Positions 42,998 to 52,029 of a stretch of 64,000 bases of DNA are shown piece after piece. The position numbers and the translations under genes were made by a program. This stretch comes from Minicystis rosea (GTDB lineage: Bacteria; Myxococcota_A; Polyangia; Polyangiales; Polyangiaceae), in assembly GCA_001931535.1 (NCBI GenBank), contig CP016211.1, positions 15,701,501 through 15,765,500 of the forward strand, read 5' to 3'. How positions within the stretch are numbered: position 1 is the first letter of the stretch; each line of letters begins with the position of its first letter. The notes beneath the pieces are model-generated. The model had not been told where the DNA came from and ran no database searches. It saw only the letters and a list, made by a program, of their open reading frames with translations.

Positions 42998-45154
42998 TCA
43001 GCGCGACGCGTTCCGCAGCACTGCCACGAACGGGCTCAAGTAGGTCAGTGAAGAGACCACGTCGAGCCGCGCATCGCCGTCGATGTCGCCCACCCCGAAG
43101 TCACGCCCGCCGAAGCCGTAGACCCGGCCCACCTCGAAGGTGCCGTCGCCTTTGCCGCGGTGGACGGCCAGCATGCCGCCGTGCAAGAGCACGTCCGGGA
43201 TGCCATCGCCGTCGACGTCGGCAACGCGGAGCTTGCCGGAGGAGGGCACCGTCTCCGTGATCCGGAAGGTGCCGCCATCCGTGTTGATCAGCGCGGCGGT
43301 GACGTCGCCGCCCGCGAGCACGAGATCGATCCGGCCATCGCCGTCGAGATCCGCCGTCGCGATGCTTGCGGCGCCGGGCGCACCGGCGACGGGCCTCGGC
43401 GATGCGAAGGTGCCGTCGCCCTTGCCGAGGATTACGAGCAGCGAGCCTCCTGTGCTCACGACCAGATCCGTGTGGCCGTCGCCGTCGAGATCGGCCGCCG
43501 CGATGGCGGCGGCGGGCCCGTCCGTCGCAATCTGGATGGGGCGGTCCTTCGCGAACGTGCCGTCGCCCTTGCCCGGCAGGATGGTGATGCCGTTCTGCCT
43601 CCAGAGACAGAGCGCCGCGTCGAGCTTGCCGTCACCATCGAAGTCGCCGAACGTCATGGCACTCGCGTTGGTACGACCATCTCGGTACGCCTGACGGAAG
43701 GTGCCGTCGCCCTTGCCGAGCAGCACCAGAAGCTCGCTCGCGTAGACCAGATCGAGGATGCCGTCGCCGTCGACGTCGACGGCGTCGAGCTCCCAGCGCT
43801 CGGAGGAGTCCCCGAGGCCGATGCTCGATCCCCGCTGCAGACCTCCGCGGGCGTCCCCGAGGAGCACGTCGATGTGGGCGATCGTGGTGTCGTTGTACGT
43901 GACGGCGACGTCGGCGAAGCCGTCGCGGTTGAAGTCTCCGATGGCGATCCTCCCCAGGATCCCGCCGCTCTCGTCGCTGACCTCGAAGGCGCGCGGCGCG
44001 TGCAGGGTGCCGTCGCCGTTGCCCGCGGAGACGGCCACGCCCGTGCCGCTCGCGGCGAGCACGTCGGCCCTGCCATCGCCGTCCAGGTCCGCCGCGGCGA
44101 GCAGAGGCCCCGCTGCCCGGTGGTACGCGATCGCGCCCAGCGTGCCGTCGCCCTTGTTGAGGGACGTAACCACTACGCTGTCGTGCGCGATGTTCGCGAT
44201 CAGGTCGAGCTTGCCGTCACCGTCGACGTCGGCGAGCGCGACCGCCTTGGGCTGCGAGCGGTTGAACGCCGGGGTGCTGCCGATCCCGCGGAAGGTGCCA
44301 TCGCCATTGCCCAGCGCGACGCCAGCAGCGCCTAAGTGGTCGGGGGACGGATCCAACCACGCGATCGCCAGATCGAGCTTGCCGTCGCCGTCGAAGTCCC
44401 CGGCCGCGATGGCGAGGACGTGGAGCCACTGGGAAAGCCTCTTCGTCGGCCCGCTGCGGAACGTGCCGTCGCCGTTGCCGAACAGCGTCACGACCTCGCC
44501 GGTGACATTGGCGACCAGGAGATCGAGCTTACCGTTGCCGTCGACGTCGCCGGTCGCGAGCATGCTCTTCCATGGGAGCGTGGCGTACGTCGTTGCGGCC
44601 CCGAACGATCCGTCGCCCTTGCCGAGCAGCACCGCCACCTGCCCGCCGGAGCCGCCGGCGACCGCGACGTCGAGCTTGCCGTCACGATCGAAGTCGCCGA
44701 CGGCGATGCTGGCCGGCACGCTTTTGGTGGCGAAGCTCAACGGCTCGCCGAACGAGCCATCACCCTTTCCAAGCAGCACGGTGACGCCGGCCTCGTTGGT
44801 CACCGCGAGGTCGATCTCGTCGTCGCCGTTGAAGTCCCCTGCGACCAGGTTCGTGGCGTTCCCCGCTGGAAACGCGCGCGGAGGCGCGAAGCCGCCGTCG
44901 CGCGCCAAGGCCACCGTCACGCCGCGCGCGCCCGTCGCCGCGGCGAGATCAGGGTGGCCGTCGCCATCGAGATCGGCGACGACGACCCCGCTCGGGGCCG
45001 CACCGAGATCGACGCTCACGGGGACGACGAAGTTGAGAGCGCCCGCGGCGAACGACGCAGCGGTCTCGGTGAGGGGAGGGTGATCGGCGCACGCGCCGAG
45101 GGCGAGCAGCACAGCGGCGAAGGTGCGCGCCGCACCGGAAGAGCGGTGTTTCAT
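42998..45154 (-). CDS. FG-GAP/VCBS-repeat lipoprotein (718 residues)
   Basis: A lipoprotein signal (AAVLLALGACADH) leads into about fifteen repeats of FG-GAP type, each with a DxDGDGxxD calcium-binding loop (DLDGDGHPDLAAA, DFNGDDEIDLAVT, DFDRDGKLDVAVA, and so on) and LGKGDGTF spacers. The family forms an integrin-alpha-like beta-propeller; two propellers would be needed for so many repeats. It is exported and lipid-anchored, probably to the outer membrane surface, with a role in adhesion or carbohydrate binding. Length is typical for myxobacterial members. Confidence 0.92.
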   Translation of the reverse strand: MKHRSSGAARTFAAVLLALGACADHPPLTETAASFAAGALNFVVPVSVDLGAAPSGVVVADLDGDGHPDLAAATGARGVTVALARDGGFAPPRAFPAGNATNLVAGDFNGDDEIDLAVTNEAGVTVLLGKGDGSFGEPLSFATKSVPASIAVGDFDRDGKLDVAVAGGSGGQVAVLLGKGDGSFGAATTYATLPWKSMLATGDVDGNGKLDLLVANVTGEVVTLFGNGDGTFRSGPTKRLSQWLHVLAIAAGDFDGDGKLDLAIAWLDPSPDHLGAAGVALGNGDGTFRGIGSTPAFNRSQPKAVALADVDGDGKLDLIANIAHDSVVVTSLNKGDGTLGAIAYHRAAGPLLAAADLDGDGRADVLAASGTGVAVSAGNGDGTLHAPRAFEVSDESGGILGRIAIGDFNRDGFADVAVTYNDTTIAHIDVLLGDARGGLQRGSSIGLGDSSERWELDAVDVDGDGILDLVYASELLVLLGKGDGTFRQAYRDGRTNASAMTFGDFDGDGKLDAALCLWRQNGITILPGKGDGTFAKDRPIQIATDGPAAAIAAADLDGDGHTDLVVSTGGSLLVILGKGDGTFASPRPVAGAPGAASIATADLDGDGRIDLVLAGGDVTAALINTDGGTFRITETVPSSGKLRVADVDGDGIPDVLLHGGMLAVHRGKGDGTFEVGRVYGFGGRDFGVGDIDGDARLDVVSSLTYLSPFVAVLRNASR

Positions 45155-45241
45155 CGCGGTCGGGTCTACAGGTCATCTGAGACCGTCGATCGCCGCGTCA
45201 ATCGGTGCGCGACAACTCCAAATCACCGCGCAGGAACCGAG

Positions 45242-45376
45242 ATGAACTTGGGAAGTAGATGGAAATACGCGGGCATCCTCGCTCGTTTGGGAATCGCCAA
45301 ACACCAGCGAGAAAAGAAGCCCGCGTGGACACACGCGCCGCCCGTGGACGATGCGCCGCCTCAGTGCGGAGAGTGA
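45242..45376 (+). CDS. Possible small protein (44 residues)
   Basis: ATG 45242 has AGGAA 6 bases before it. The frame (MNLGSRWKYAGILARLGIAK and a Lys/Pro-rich tail ending DDAPPQCGE) has natural composition and less extreme GC in third positions than the neighbours. It lies between divergent genes. It is too short for a family call. Confidence 0.35.
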   Translation: MNLGSRWKYAGILARLGIAKHQREKKPAWTHAPPVDDAPPQCGE

Positions 45377-45413
45377 TGCGCGCCGCTCACCGATGGACGC
45401 GTATTCGTGATCA

Positions 45414-46448
45414 TCAAAGGAGCTCGTCGAGCACTTCGCCGCAGCCTCGGCAGTGACGCACGGGCTCCCGCATGATGGCGCTGATGGTCGGGGCGACGTC
45501 GGCGAGGTGGCGCTCGCGTCCGAGGGCCGTCGAGCCGCGCTTCGCGATGCGGCCGCCGTGGGCCATCAACCAGACGTTGGCCGAGTCGGCGCCGCCGTGG
45601 TCGGCGAAGCCTGCGTCGCGGCCGTGATCCGTGGTGACGAAGACGGTCGTCCGCGCCCCGCGCTCGCCCATCTCCGCGAGGTGTGCGCAGAGCTCGCCCA
45701 CGAAGGCGTCGGCGAAATGGAGGGCGTCCACGTATCCACGGTAATCGTTGCGATGCGCCCACTCGTCCGTGTCGCCGAGCGCAACCCACATGAAGCGAGG
45801 GCGGTTGTGGACCAGGTGATCGATGGCGAGCGCGGCCGTGCGGCGATCCGGACGGTATTCGCCGTGGCCTGGATAGGCGGGGGCTTGCTCGTCGGGTGCT
45901 CGGCCCGTGCTCTGCACGAGGCTGCCGGATCGCGCCGGCAAGGCCCGCGCGATGCGCTCCCAAGACGAGAAGACCGCCGCCCCTTCCTTGGGCGCGTGCC
46001 CGGCAATCTCATCGGCCAGCGCCCACGGGAGCGCGGGCTCACAATCGTTGTTGCGACAACCGGACGCGGCGCCGGTCATCAGCTCGACGTAAGCAGGCAA
46101 GCTCACGTATCTCGGGCCGCTCGCGGTGAAGGGCTCGCCCTTCCGTGGATCACCGATGACGGCGCCTTCGTCGAAGAACGGGCGATGTAGATTCGGTGTC
46201 AGGCTCCGCGCGCTGCGCGCCTCGCCGGCAGGGAGCGAGGCGCGATCGGCGAGCGCGGGATCAGCACCATTGAAGATCTCCTGCCAGCGCACCCCATCGA
46301 TGGTGACGAGGACGACGCTCTCCACATCTCCGGCGACGATGGAGTCGCGCGGAGAGGCCGCGATGGGACGGTCGACCACTTTGACGTCGGCGCAGGCGGC
46401 CAACACGAGCCCAAGCGCGACCCATCCGGCATGACGGGCGTGCAGCAT
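45414..46448 (-). CDS. Alkaline phosphatase-superfamily (type I phosphodiesterase) lipoprotein
   Basis: An AAGGAG ribosome site precedes ATG 46448; the lipobox is VLAACADV. The 344-residue protein has the metal-binding pattern of the superfamily: SVVLVTIDGVRWQEIFN (first Asp), DTDEWAHRND (Asp and His) and VTTDHGRD (Asp-His), with a later ADHGG His. The usual Thr/Ser nucleophile may be in the SLPAYVELMTG segment, which aligns with the position of 'SxPTxTS'. Cys pairs (CRNNDCE; CRGCGE) look like disulphides. It likely acts on a periplasmic phosphoester or sulfoester; the substrate is unknown. It is 78 bases downstream of a membrane protein gene on the same strand. Confidence 0.85.
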   Translation of the reverse strand: MLHARHAGWVALGLVLAACADVKVVDRPIAASPRDSIVAGDVESVVLVTIDGVRWQEIFNGADPALADRASLPAGEARSARSLTPNLHRPFFDEGAVIGDPRKGEPFTASGPRYVSLPAYVELMTGAASGCRNNDCEPALPWALADEIAGHAPKEGAAVFSSWERIARALPARSGSLVQSTGRAPDEQAPAYPGHGEYRPDRRTAALAIDHLVHNRPRFMWVALGDTDEWAHRNDYRGYVDALHFADAFVGELCAHLAEMGERGARTTVFVTTDHGRDAGFADHGGADSANVWLMAHGGRIAKRGSTALGRERHLADVAPTISAIMREPVRHCRGCGEVLDELL

Positions 46449-46526
46449 CGGTATCTCCTTGGTCGCATGAGAGCACGTGAGAAGGACAGTCCCAGGGCGC
46501 CGGCGCGTCTCTTCGGCGACAAGCGT

Positions 46527-48119
46527 TCAAGGGAGACGGCCCGGCGCATCACCGACGTTGGCCGTGCGCAGGCGAGGCTCGCGTCGCTGGTAAAGCCACC
46601 ACTTGCGGACTTGGGCGACCGGGATGATCGTCGAATCGGCCGAGAACATGGCCGCCGGCGAGTCCTCTTTGCGTACCAGAAACCAATCGAAGAACGGCCC
46701 GCGATCCTGCACGTCGAACGCGTCCGGGTGCCACTCCCACGCAGGTGGCGTGGGCGGCGGGATCACGCCCTCACGGCCGCGCCGATCCCAATAGCGAATG
46801 GGCGCGGCGCCGAACTTCGTGAAGTGGAAGCTGAGCCATCCGCCTTTCTCTGCTTGGACCCAAGCCGGAAGGTGGGTGAAGGGAGACACACGGCGCGTCG
46901 AGCCGTCGTGATCGAAGACGAGATAGAGCAGCCGCGGAGCGCGGGGGAGCAAGGTGGTGATGGCCGCAAAATCCTGCGCTTCGTCGGCGAACTCCGCATA
47001 GTTTCGGGTGACGACGAGGGCCGTCGGGATCGGGGCGACGAGCATGCACAGGGCGACCGCGACGCGAAAGCCGGGCGCGCGTGGCAGATCCGGCGCGAGC
47101 GCGAAGGCGAGGAACACCGCGGTCGTCGCCTCGCGCGGATAGACGTACCACCAGTCGCCGATCTGCATCGGGAGCACGAGATAGAGAATCAGTGTTCCCG
47201 CCACGGCGCCGAGCGCCACGATACGCGCGCGGGCGCGAAACCCGCGCTGCGCGAGGGATCGCGCGCCGCGCTCGGCGCCCGCGACACGGGCGACGATGCC
47301 GAGGACGAGGAACGCCGCGAGCGCGACGCCGGCCGTGACGAGCGCGCGTCCCTCGCGCGGATCGTCGAAGGCCCCCGTGAGACAGTCGAGCTCGGAGAGG
47401 CGATCGAGGTGAAGCGCGATCCGCCCGATCGGCGCGGCCAGCGACGGCGGTCGCCGCCCGAGCCAGACGGCGAACAACGCGAGCGACGGCAGCAGCGAGG
47501 CGATCACCGCGGCGAGGCGCCTCCTCGGACCGACGATCAACGCGGCGCCGACGACGGCGACGACGGCGATGGGAAAGCGGAAGATGTGCGTGAAGAAGAG
47601 GATGACGAGGGTGAGGGACAGCCACGCTTGCCGCGCGAGCGTGGGCCGTTCGACGACGAGGAGCGCGAGGCCGAGGCTCGCCGCGAAGAGCCCGATGGCA
47701 CCGACGAAGTTGATGAAGCCCCAGTGCGTCAGCGGCCCCCAGACCACGAGCAGACCGAGGACGCCGAGGAGTGGGCTCTTCGTGAGCCCGCGACACAGGA
47801 TGGAAAGGCCCGCGGGGAGCAGCGCGAGGAAGACGGCGACCGCGCATTTGACGGCGATGACCGGCGGCAGGACCCACATGAAGGCCGCACCGAGGGCATA
47901 GAGCGACACGTAGGGGACCGCGACCGGGGTCCACTCGAACTGCTCACGAAAATGAAACCCGACGTCCCCGTAGTGACGCAGCGTGCTCGTCATGGCCGCG
48001 TGAAAAGGTAGGTCGGTCATCGGTGGATAACGCACGGCCGCGAGCGGGATGCCGATGACGGCAACGGCGACCACGAGGGCGAGCGTGAAGAGCCAAAGGT
48101 CGAGCCGTCGAAGCGACAC
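46527..48119 (-). CDS. Polytopic membrane protein (possible GT-C-like transferase)
   Basis: A 530-residue protein from a GTG start with roughly ten hydrophobic helices (FTLALVVAVAVIGIPLAAV; AFMWVLPPVIAVKCAVAVFL; LVILFFTHIFRFPIAVVAVV; and others). The first extracytoplasmic loop has acidic and aromatic residues (YPPMTDLPFHAAMTSTLRHY), where GT-C glycosyltransferases hold their catalytic Asp; that is suggestive only. The C-terminal ~130 residues are soluble and extracytoplasmic, rich in Trp. It precedes the phosphatase-superfamily lipoprotein, so an envelope glycan or lipid role is possible. Confidence 0.75.
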   Translation of the reverse strand: MSLRRLDLWLFTLALVVAVAVIGIPLAAVRYPPMTDLPFHAAMTSTLRHYGDVGFHFREQFEWTPVAVPYVSLYALGAAFMWVLPPVIAVKCAVAVFLALLPAGLSILCRGLTKSPLLGVLGLLVVWGPLTHWGFINFVGAIGLFAASLGLALLVVERPTLARQAWLSLTLVILFFTHIFRFPIAVVAVVGAALIVGPRRRLAAVIASLLPSLALFAVWLGRRPPSLAAPIGRIALHLDRLSELDCLTGAFDDPREGRALVTAGVALAAFLVLGIVARVAGAERGARSLAQRGFRARARIVALGAVAGTLILYLVLPMQIGDWWYVYPREATTAVFLAFALAPDLPRAPGFRVAVALCMLVAPIPTALVVTRNYAEFADEAQDFAAITTLLPRAPRLLYLVFDHDGSTRRVSPFTHLPAWVQAEKGGWLSFHFTKFGAAPIRYWDRRGREGVIPPPTPPAWEWHPDAFDVQDRGPFFDWFLVRKEDSPAAMFSADSTIIPVAQVRKWWLYQRREPRLRTANVGDAPGRLP

Positions 48120-48204
48120 GCCCGCAACGTACGCAGGTGATGTCGGCCTCTCGGGGCGAGCGGTTGTCGCGCGCGTGTCGATGCGCGTCGCGCGGCGCGC
48201 GCCG

Positions 48205-50796
48205 TCAGCGGCCGTTCGCCACGAGCCACGTCTCCACGCGGCGGTTGCGCTCGCGCTGCGTGGGATCGGCGTTAGAGGCGATCGGCATCTCGGCGCCGCG
48301 GCCCTCCACGACCCCCACGTGCACGCCGCGGGCGCCGAGCTCGGCCTCCACGGCCTTGGCGCGGGCGCGCGAGTCCGCGAGGCTCTGGGCCGCGCTGCCC
48401 TCGTCGGCCGAGAAGCCGATCAGCATGAGGCTCTTGTCCGAGTGTTGCCGCAGGAACGAGACGAGTCGGTCCACGTCGCGCACGCCGCGGCTGTCGAGCT
48501 GGGTCGTGCCCGCGCGAAAGCGGAAGTTGACGGAGAGCCGTTGCGCGTGCTGCACGCGCAGCGCGTAGCCCGGCGTGCAGCGGCCCGCGCACGGCCCGGG
48601 GCTCTCGAGCTCGACGCCGAGATCGATGAAGCCCGTGGAGCGCACGACCTTCTGCCCCGCTTCGGAGAGCGCGAAGTTGAGGAAGCGGAGGATCGCGGGG
48701 TTTTTCGGCCGCCCGGAGCAATAGAGATAGAGTCGTCGGGAGAGGAGATATTCTTCGGTGGTGACCGTGAACGCGGACGGCAGGAGCGCTGTGGTGCCCG
48801 CGTCGGAGATGGACACGGGCTTCGCGTTCCGCGTGTAGGCGACGCCGATGAAGCCCATCGCGGAGGCGTCGGCGGCGACGGCGTCCGAGAGGGCCGCGCT
48901 GTCGGAGAAGCGCTTCGCCGTCGCGACGAGCGCGCTGTCGCCGAGCACGAGGTGCTTGAACGTGTCGAACGTGCCGGAGACGTCGTCCCGCGCGTGCACC
49001 GTGATGGGGCGCGCGGAGCCGCCGAGCGCGCTCCAATCGGTGATCGCGCCGGAGAAGGCGCGGCGGAGGTCGTCGCGCGTGGCGCTGCGGATGGAGTTCG
49101 TCTGGTGCACCACGACGGCGATGCCGTCGAGCCCAATCACGTGCTCGCTGGCCGCAGATCGCATGTCGACGAAGCCCTTCTTCTCGAGCGACTCCGCCTC
49201 TTCGGGCTTGATGGGTCGCGACGACATGCCGATGTCGCACGAACCGTCGGCCAGGCATTCGAAGGCCGTCGCGCTTCCATCCGGCGTGACCGAGATGGCC
49301 CGCGGCCGGGCGCGCCCCGCCTCCACCGCGGTGATGAGCATGCCGTGTCCCGATGGCGCCGGCGCATGCGACGCGGCGGTGGCCCCCTCGTGCCGAAGGA
49401 ACGCCTCGACGAGCTCGGGCGCGAGCGCGGCCCCGATGGTGTTGGATCCACGGAGGCGGAGCTCCACCTCGGGCGCGGTCGCCTCGGGCCGAGCGGATGG
49501 ATTCGTGTCCGGCACGCGACGATCGCCGTCACGGATGCGCAGCGCGCTCGCGAGGAGCGCGCCCGCCAGGACGACACCAAGCGTGCCGACGCCTGCCACC
49601 CACCGCCGCCGATCGTCCGCGCGGCCCGGGGCGACGGCGATCTGGGTCTCGTCGCTCGCACCCACGGGCGCGGGCGTCGCCGAGGACGAGCTCGCGGGGA
49701 CGCTGACCGGATCGCGCGTCTCCCGGCGCGTGATGTCTCCGGAGCTCTCGACGCGGGTCGCTTCGTCGAGGCGCAGGACCGGCACCGAAATGGCGCCCTC
49801 GAGCCCGCTCGTCGGGCCCTTGCCCGCGCTCACCATGGCCTCGTGCACGAGCCGCTTGATGCGCGCCCGCTCTTCCGTGAAGCGCCCGCTCATGCGCTGC
49901 TTCACGAGATCGCGCCGGCCATGCAGCCGCGCGCGTTGCAGGTAGCCCTCGATCGCGTCGCGCATCTCCGCAGCCGTCTGGAAGCGCGCGTCGGGCTCGA
50001 GCTCCAGCGCATGCGCGCAGAGCGCGTCGAGCTCCGAGCTCACCTCCGCGGCGACCGTGGAGGGCGCGGGCACGTCGCCTGCGAGCACCTTCTGTAAGGT
50101 GAGCACGGGGTTTCCCGTGGCGAAGAGCCGCTCCTTGGTGAGCATCTCCCAGAGCACGACGCCCATGGCGAAGATGTCGGCGCGGCGATCGATGGTTTCG
50201 CCGCGCGCCTGCTCCGGGGCCATGTAGTTGACCTTGCCCTTGAGGACGCCGACCTCGGTGTCGGGCGCGAAGGAGCCGGCCTTGGCGATGCCGAAGTCGA
50301 CGATCTTCACCTCGCCCTCGTAGGTCACGAAGATGTTCTGTGGGCTGATGTCGCGATGAACGATGGCGAGCGGTGTGCCGTCGTAGTCGCTGAGCTCGTG
50401 CGCGTAGTGAAGACCGGCGAGCGCCTCGGAGACGATGACCAGCGAAAGCGTCGGATCGAGCAGGCCCGGCTCACGGCGGTCGTGTTGGACCAGCCGATGA
50501 ACGGGCTGCCCGTCGAGGTACTCCATCGCGATGAACGGGCTGCCTTCGTGCTCACCAACCTCGTGCGTCTGCACGACGTTCGGGTGGTGCAGGCGGGCGG
50601 CCAGCCGCGCTTCGGAGAGGAGCATGGTCCGGAACGTCGCGTCGCCGGCGAGATCCGCGCGCAGCCTCTTGAGCACGAGGAGCCGGTGGAAGCTCTGTGG
50701 ACCGCTCCGCGCCGCGAGGAAGACCTCCGCCATACCGCCGGTGCCGATCCGCGCGAGGATCCGGTAGTGCTCGAAGCTTTCGATCCGGCGCTCCAC
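48205..50796 (-). CDS. Fusion of Ser/Thr kinase, PstS-like binding domain and OmpA domain
   Basis: The start is GTG 50796, directly after GGAGG (50801-50805), giving 863 residues. The kinase domain (~10-290) is intact: GTGGMAEVFLAARSG, Lys43, HRDISPQN (HRD 147-149), DFG (167-169). After a Ser/Thr linker comes one transmembrane helix (~400-419). Next is a substrate-binding domain related to PstS-type phosphate binders (LRLRGSNTIGAALAPELVEA; DGIAVVVHQTNS; DDVSGTFDTF; ~445-730), with a Cys-Cys pair (CAGRC) before the last part. An OmpA/Pal peptidoglycan-binding domain ends the protein (SVNFRFRAGTTQLDSRGVRD; SLADSRARAKAVEAELGARG; RNRRVETWL). This is a single-chain receptor: ligand and cell-wall domains outside, kinase inside. 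Confidence 0.9.
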   Translation of the reverse strand: MERRIESFEHYRILARIGTGGMAEVFLAARSGPQSFHRLLVLKRLRADLAGDATFRTMLLSEARLAARLHHPNVVQTHEVGEHEGSPFIAMEYLDGQPVHRLVQHDRREPGLLDPTLSLVIVSEALAGLHYAHELSDYDGTPLAIVHRDISPQNIFVTYEGEVKIVDFGIAKAGSFAPDTEVGVLKGKVNYMAPEQARGETIDRRADIFAMGVVLWEMLTKERLFATGNPVLTLQKVLAGDVPAPSTVAAEVSSELDALCAHALELEPDARFQTAAEMRDAIEGYLQRARLHGRRDLVKQRMSGRFTEERARIKRLVHEAMVSAGKGPTSGLEGAISVPVLRLDEATRVESSGDITRRETRDPVSVPASSSSATPAPVGASDETQIAVAPGRADDRRRWVAGVGTLGVVLAGALLASALRIRDGDRRVPDTNPSARPEATAPEVELRLRGSNTIGAALAPELVEAFLRHEGATAASHAPAPSGHGMLITAVEAGRARPRAISVTPDGSATAFECLADGSCDIGMSSRPIKPEEAESLEKKGFVDMRSAASEHVIGLDGIAVVVHQTNSIRSATRDDLRRAFSGAITDWSALGGSARPITVHARDDVSGTFDTFKHLVLGDSALVATAKRFSDSAALSDAVAADASAMGFIGVAYTRNAKPVSISDAGTTALLPSAFTVTTEEYLLSRRLYLYCSGRPKNPAILRFLNFALSEAGQKVVRSTGFIDLGVELESPGPCAGRCTPGYALRVQHAQRLSVNFRFRAGTTQLDSRGVRDVDRLVSFLRQHSDKSLMLIGFSADEGSAAQSLADSRARAKAVEAELGARGVHVGVVEGRGAEMPIASNADPTQRERNRRVETWLVANGR

Positions 50797-51108
50797 GAGG
50801 CCTCCGACCTGGCCGGCGCGAGTGCCCAGGCCGGATCCCTCTTCAGCTAGTCCATCGACGTGAGCGCTCTGCGACGCGCGTATGAAGAATCTGACAAATG
50901 CGGGGACGGAGGAGCGCCGTCCGGCGAGATGCACCTCCGCGACGGTCTCGCCGTTTCACGCTCGCGCCGGCCGCGGTGCGCGCCTCGATGTTGTAGGCAT
51001 AGCCCTCGGCTTCCGCGCCGAGCGAGGCCCGCAACCACCCCGAACGCCCCGGCGCGTAAGCCACTCGCGAAACCACGGCTCACCGGCGCCGGAGCTCGCA
51101 TCCCAGCG
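50797..51108. other. Gap upstream of the kinase fusion gene
   Basis: No gene supported. The promoter of the kinase-fusion gene should lie here; no clear box was identified. Confidence 0.35.
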
Positions 51109-51897
51109 CTACGGCGCCGCTGCGTAGACGCAACAGTGGCCCGGCGCGTACTCGTGGGCAGCCCCGCCTTCGACGTCGAGGAGCTCCACCACCGCCTCGA
51201 CCGAAGGTGCGTTGGGGTCGGCCGTCGCGAAGCCGAAGCTGCCGTGGGAAAGGGTGATGCACGAGCGGACGCCGAACTCCTGATAGCCCTCGAGGCAGGA
51301 ATACGCGCAGGCCTCTCCACATCCCCCCGAAACGAAGAACCAGGGCGGCGGGACGGAGATGGCGAGGACGCGCCCGCCGTTGCTGCCGTACAACGAGCCG
51401 GGCGTCGAGATGGCGATCCCGAACGTCGTGCTCGGCGTGTCGACGCCGTCCCCGCACCAGTCGAGGCACGTCGCATCGGCCCCGTGGAGCGCGGGCAGGA
51501 TGATCTTCATCGGATAGTCCGCGGGAGACTCGGAGATGGCGAGCGAACCGCCTCCACACTTACCTTCGACGATGGTGTCGGGGTTCGACAGATCCATCGC
51601 CGAGGCCGCGGTCGCCGGAAGGGCGCGCAACCGATCGTCGGGGCAACACGCGGGGGGCACGGCACCATCCGGCGGCGACGTGCACGTGACCTGTTCCCCC
51701 GCCCATCCGACCCCAGGCCCCGCTCCCGTCGACGCGGTCGTGCTCGTCGACGTACCGGTCGTCGACGCACCGCCGTCCGACGCGCTGCTCCGGCCCGGAG
51801 CCTCGCCCGCGCATCGGCCTTGCGCCAGCGCCAGCAGCGCCGTCGACGCCATCATGGCCCGGAGAGAATGCCGCCCTGCTCCTCGCGCGATCGTCAT
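51109..51897 (-). CDS. Cys-rich exported protein of unknown function (262 residues)
   Basis: ATG 51897 follows GAGGAG by 8 bases. An N-terminal hydrophobic stretch (RAMMASTALLALAQGRCAG) is a Sec or lipoprotein-type signal, followed by a Ser/Thr-rich linker. The mature domain carries at least ten Cys (CCPDDR, CLDWCGDG, CGEACAYSCLEG, HCCVYAAAP), suggesting disulphide-rich folding. No family recognised. Between this gene and 52030 the minus strand reads AESVGFPTEAVSHAYPAGMG up to a stop at 51920, which looks like a stray C-terminal piece of another gene. Confidence 0.75.
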   Translation of the reverse strand: MTIARGAGRHSLRAMMASTALLALAQGRCAGEAPGRSSASDGGASTTGTSTSTTASTGAGPGVGWAGEQVTCTSPPDGAVPPACCPDDRLRALPATAASAMDLSNPDTIVEGKCGGGSLAISESPADYPMKIILPALHGADATCLDWCGDGVDTPSTTFGIAISTPGSLYGSNGGRVLAISVPPPWFFVSGGCGEACAYSCLEGYQEFGVRSCITLSHGSFGFATADPNAPSVEAVVELLDVEGGAAHEYAPGHCCVYAAAP

Positions 51898-52029
51898 GTG
51901 CACATCTCCTCGGCTCGCGTCACTTCGGGATAGGCTTCACGTCGACGGTGTTGATGGGCTGGACGCCCATGCCCGCGGGGTACGCGTGGCTCACGGCCTC
52001 CGTCGGGAACCCGACCGACTCGGCCCCGC

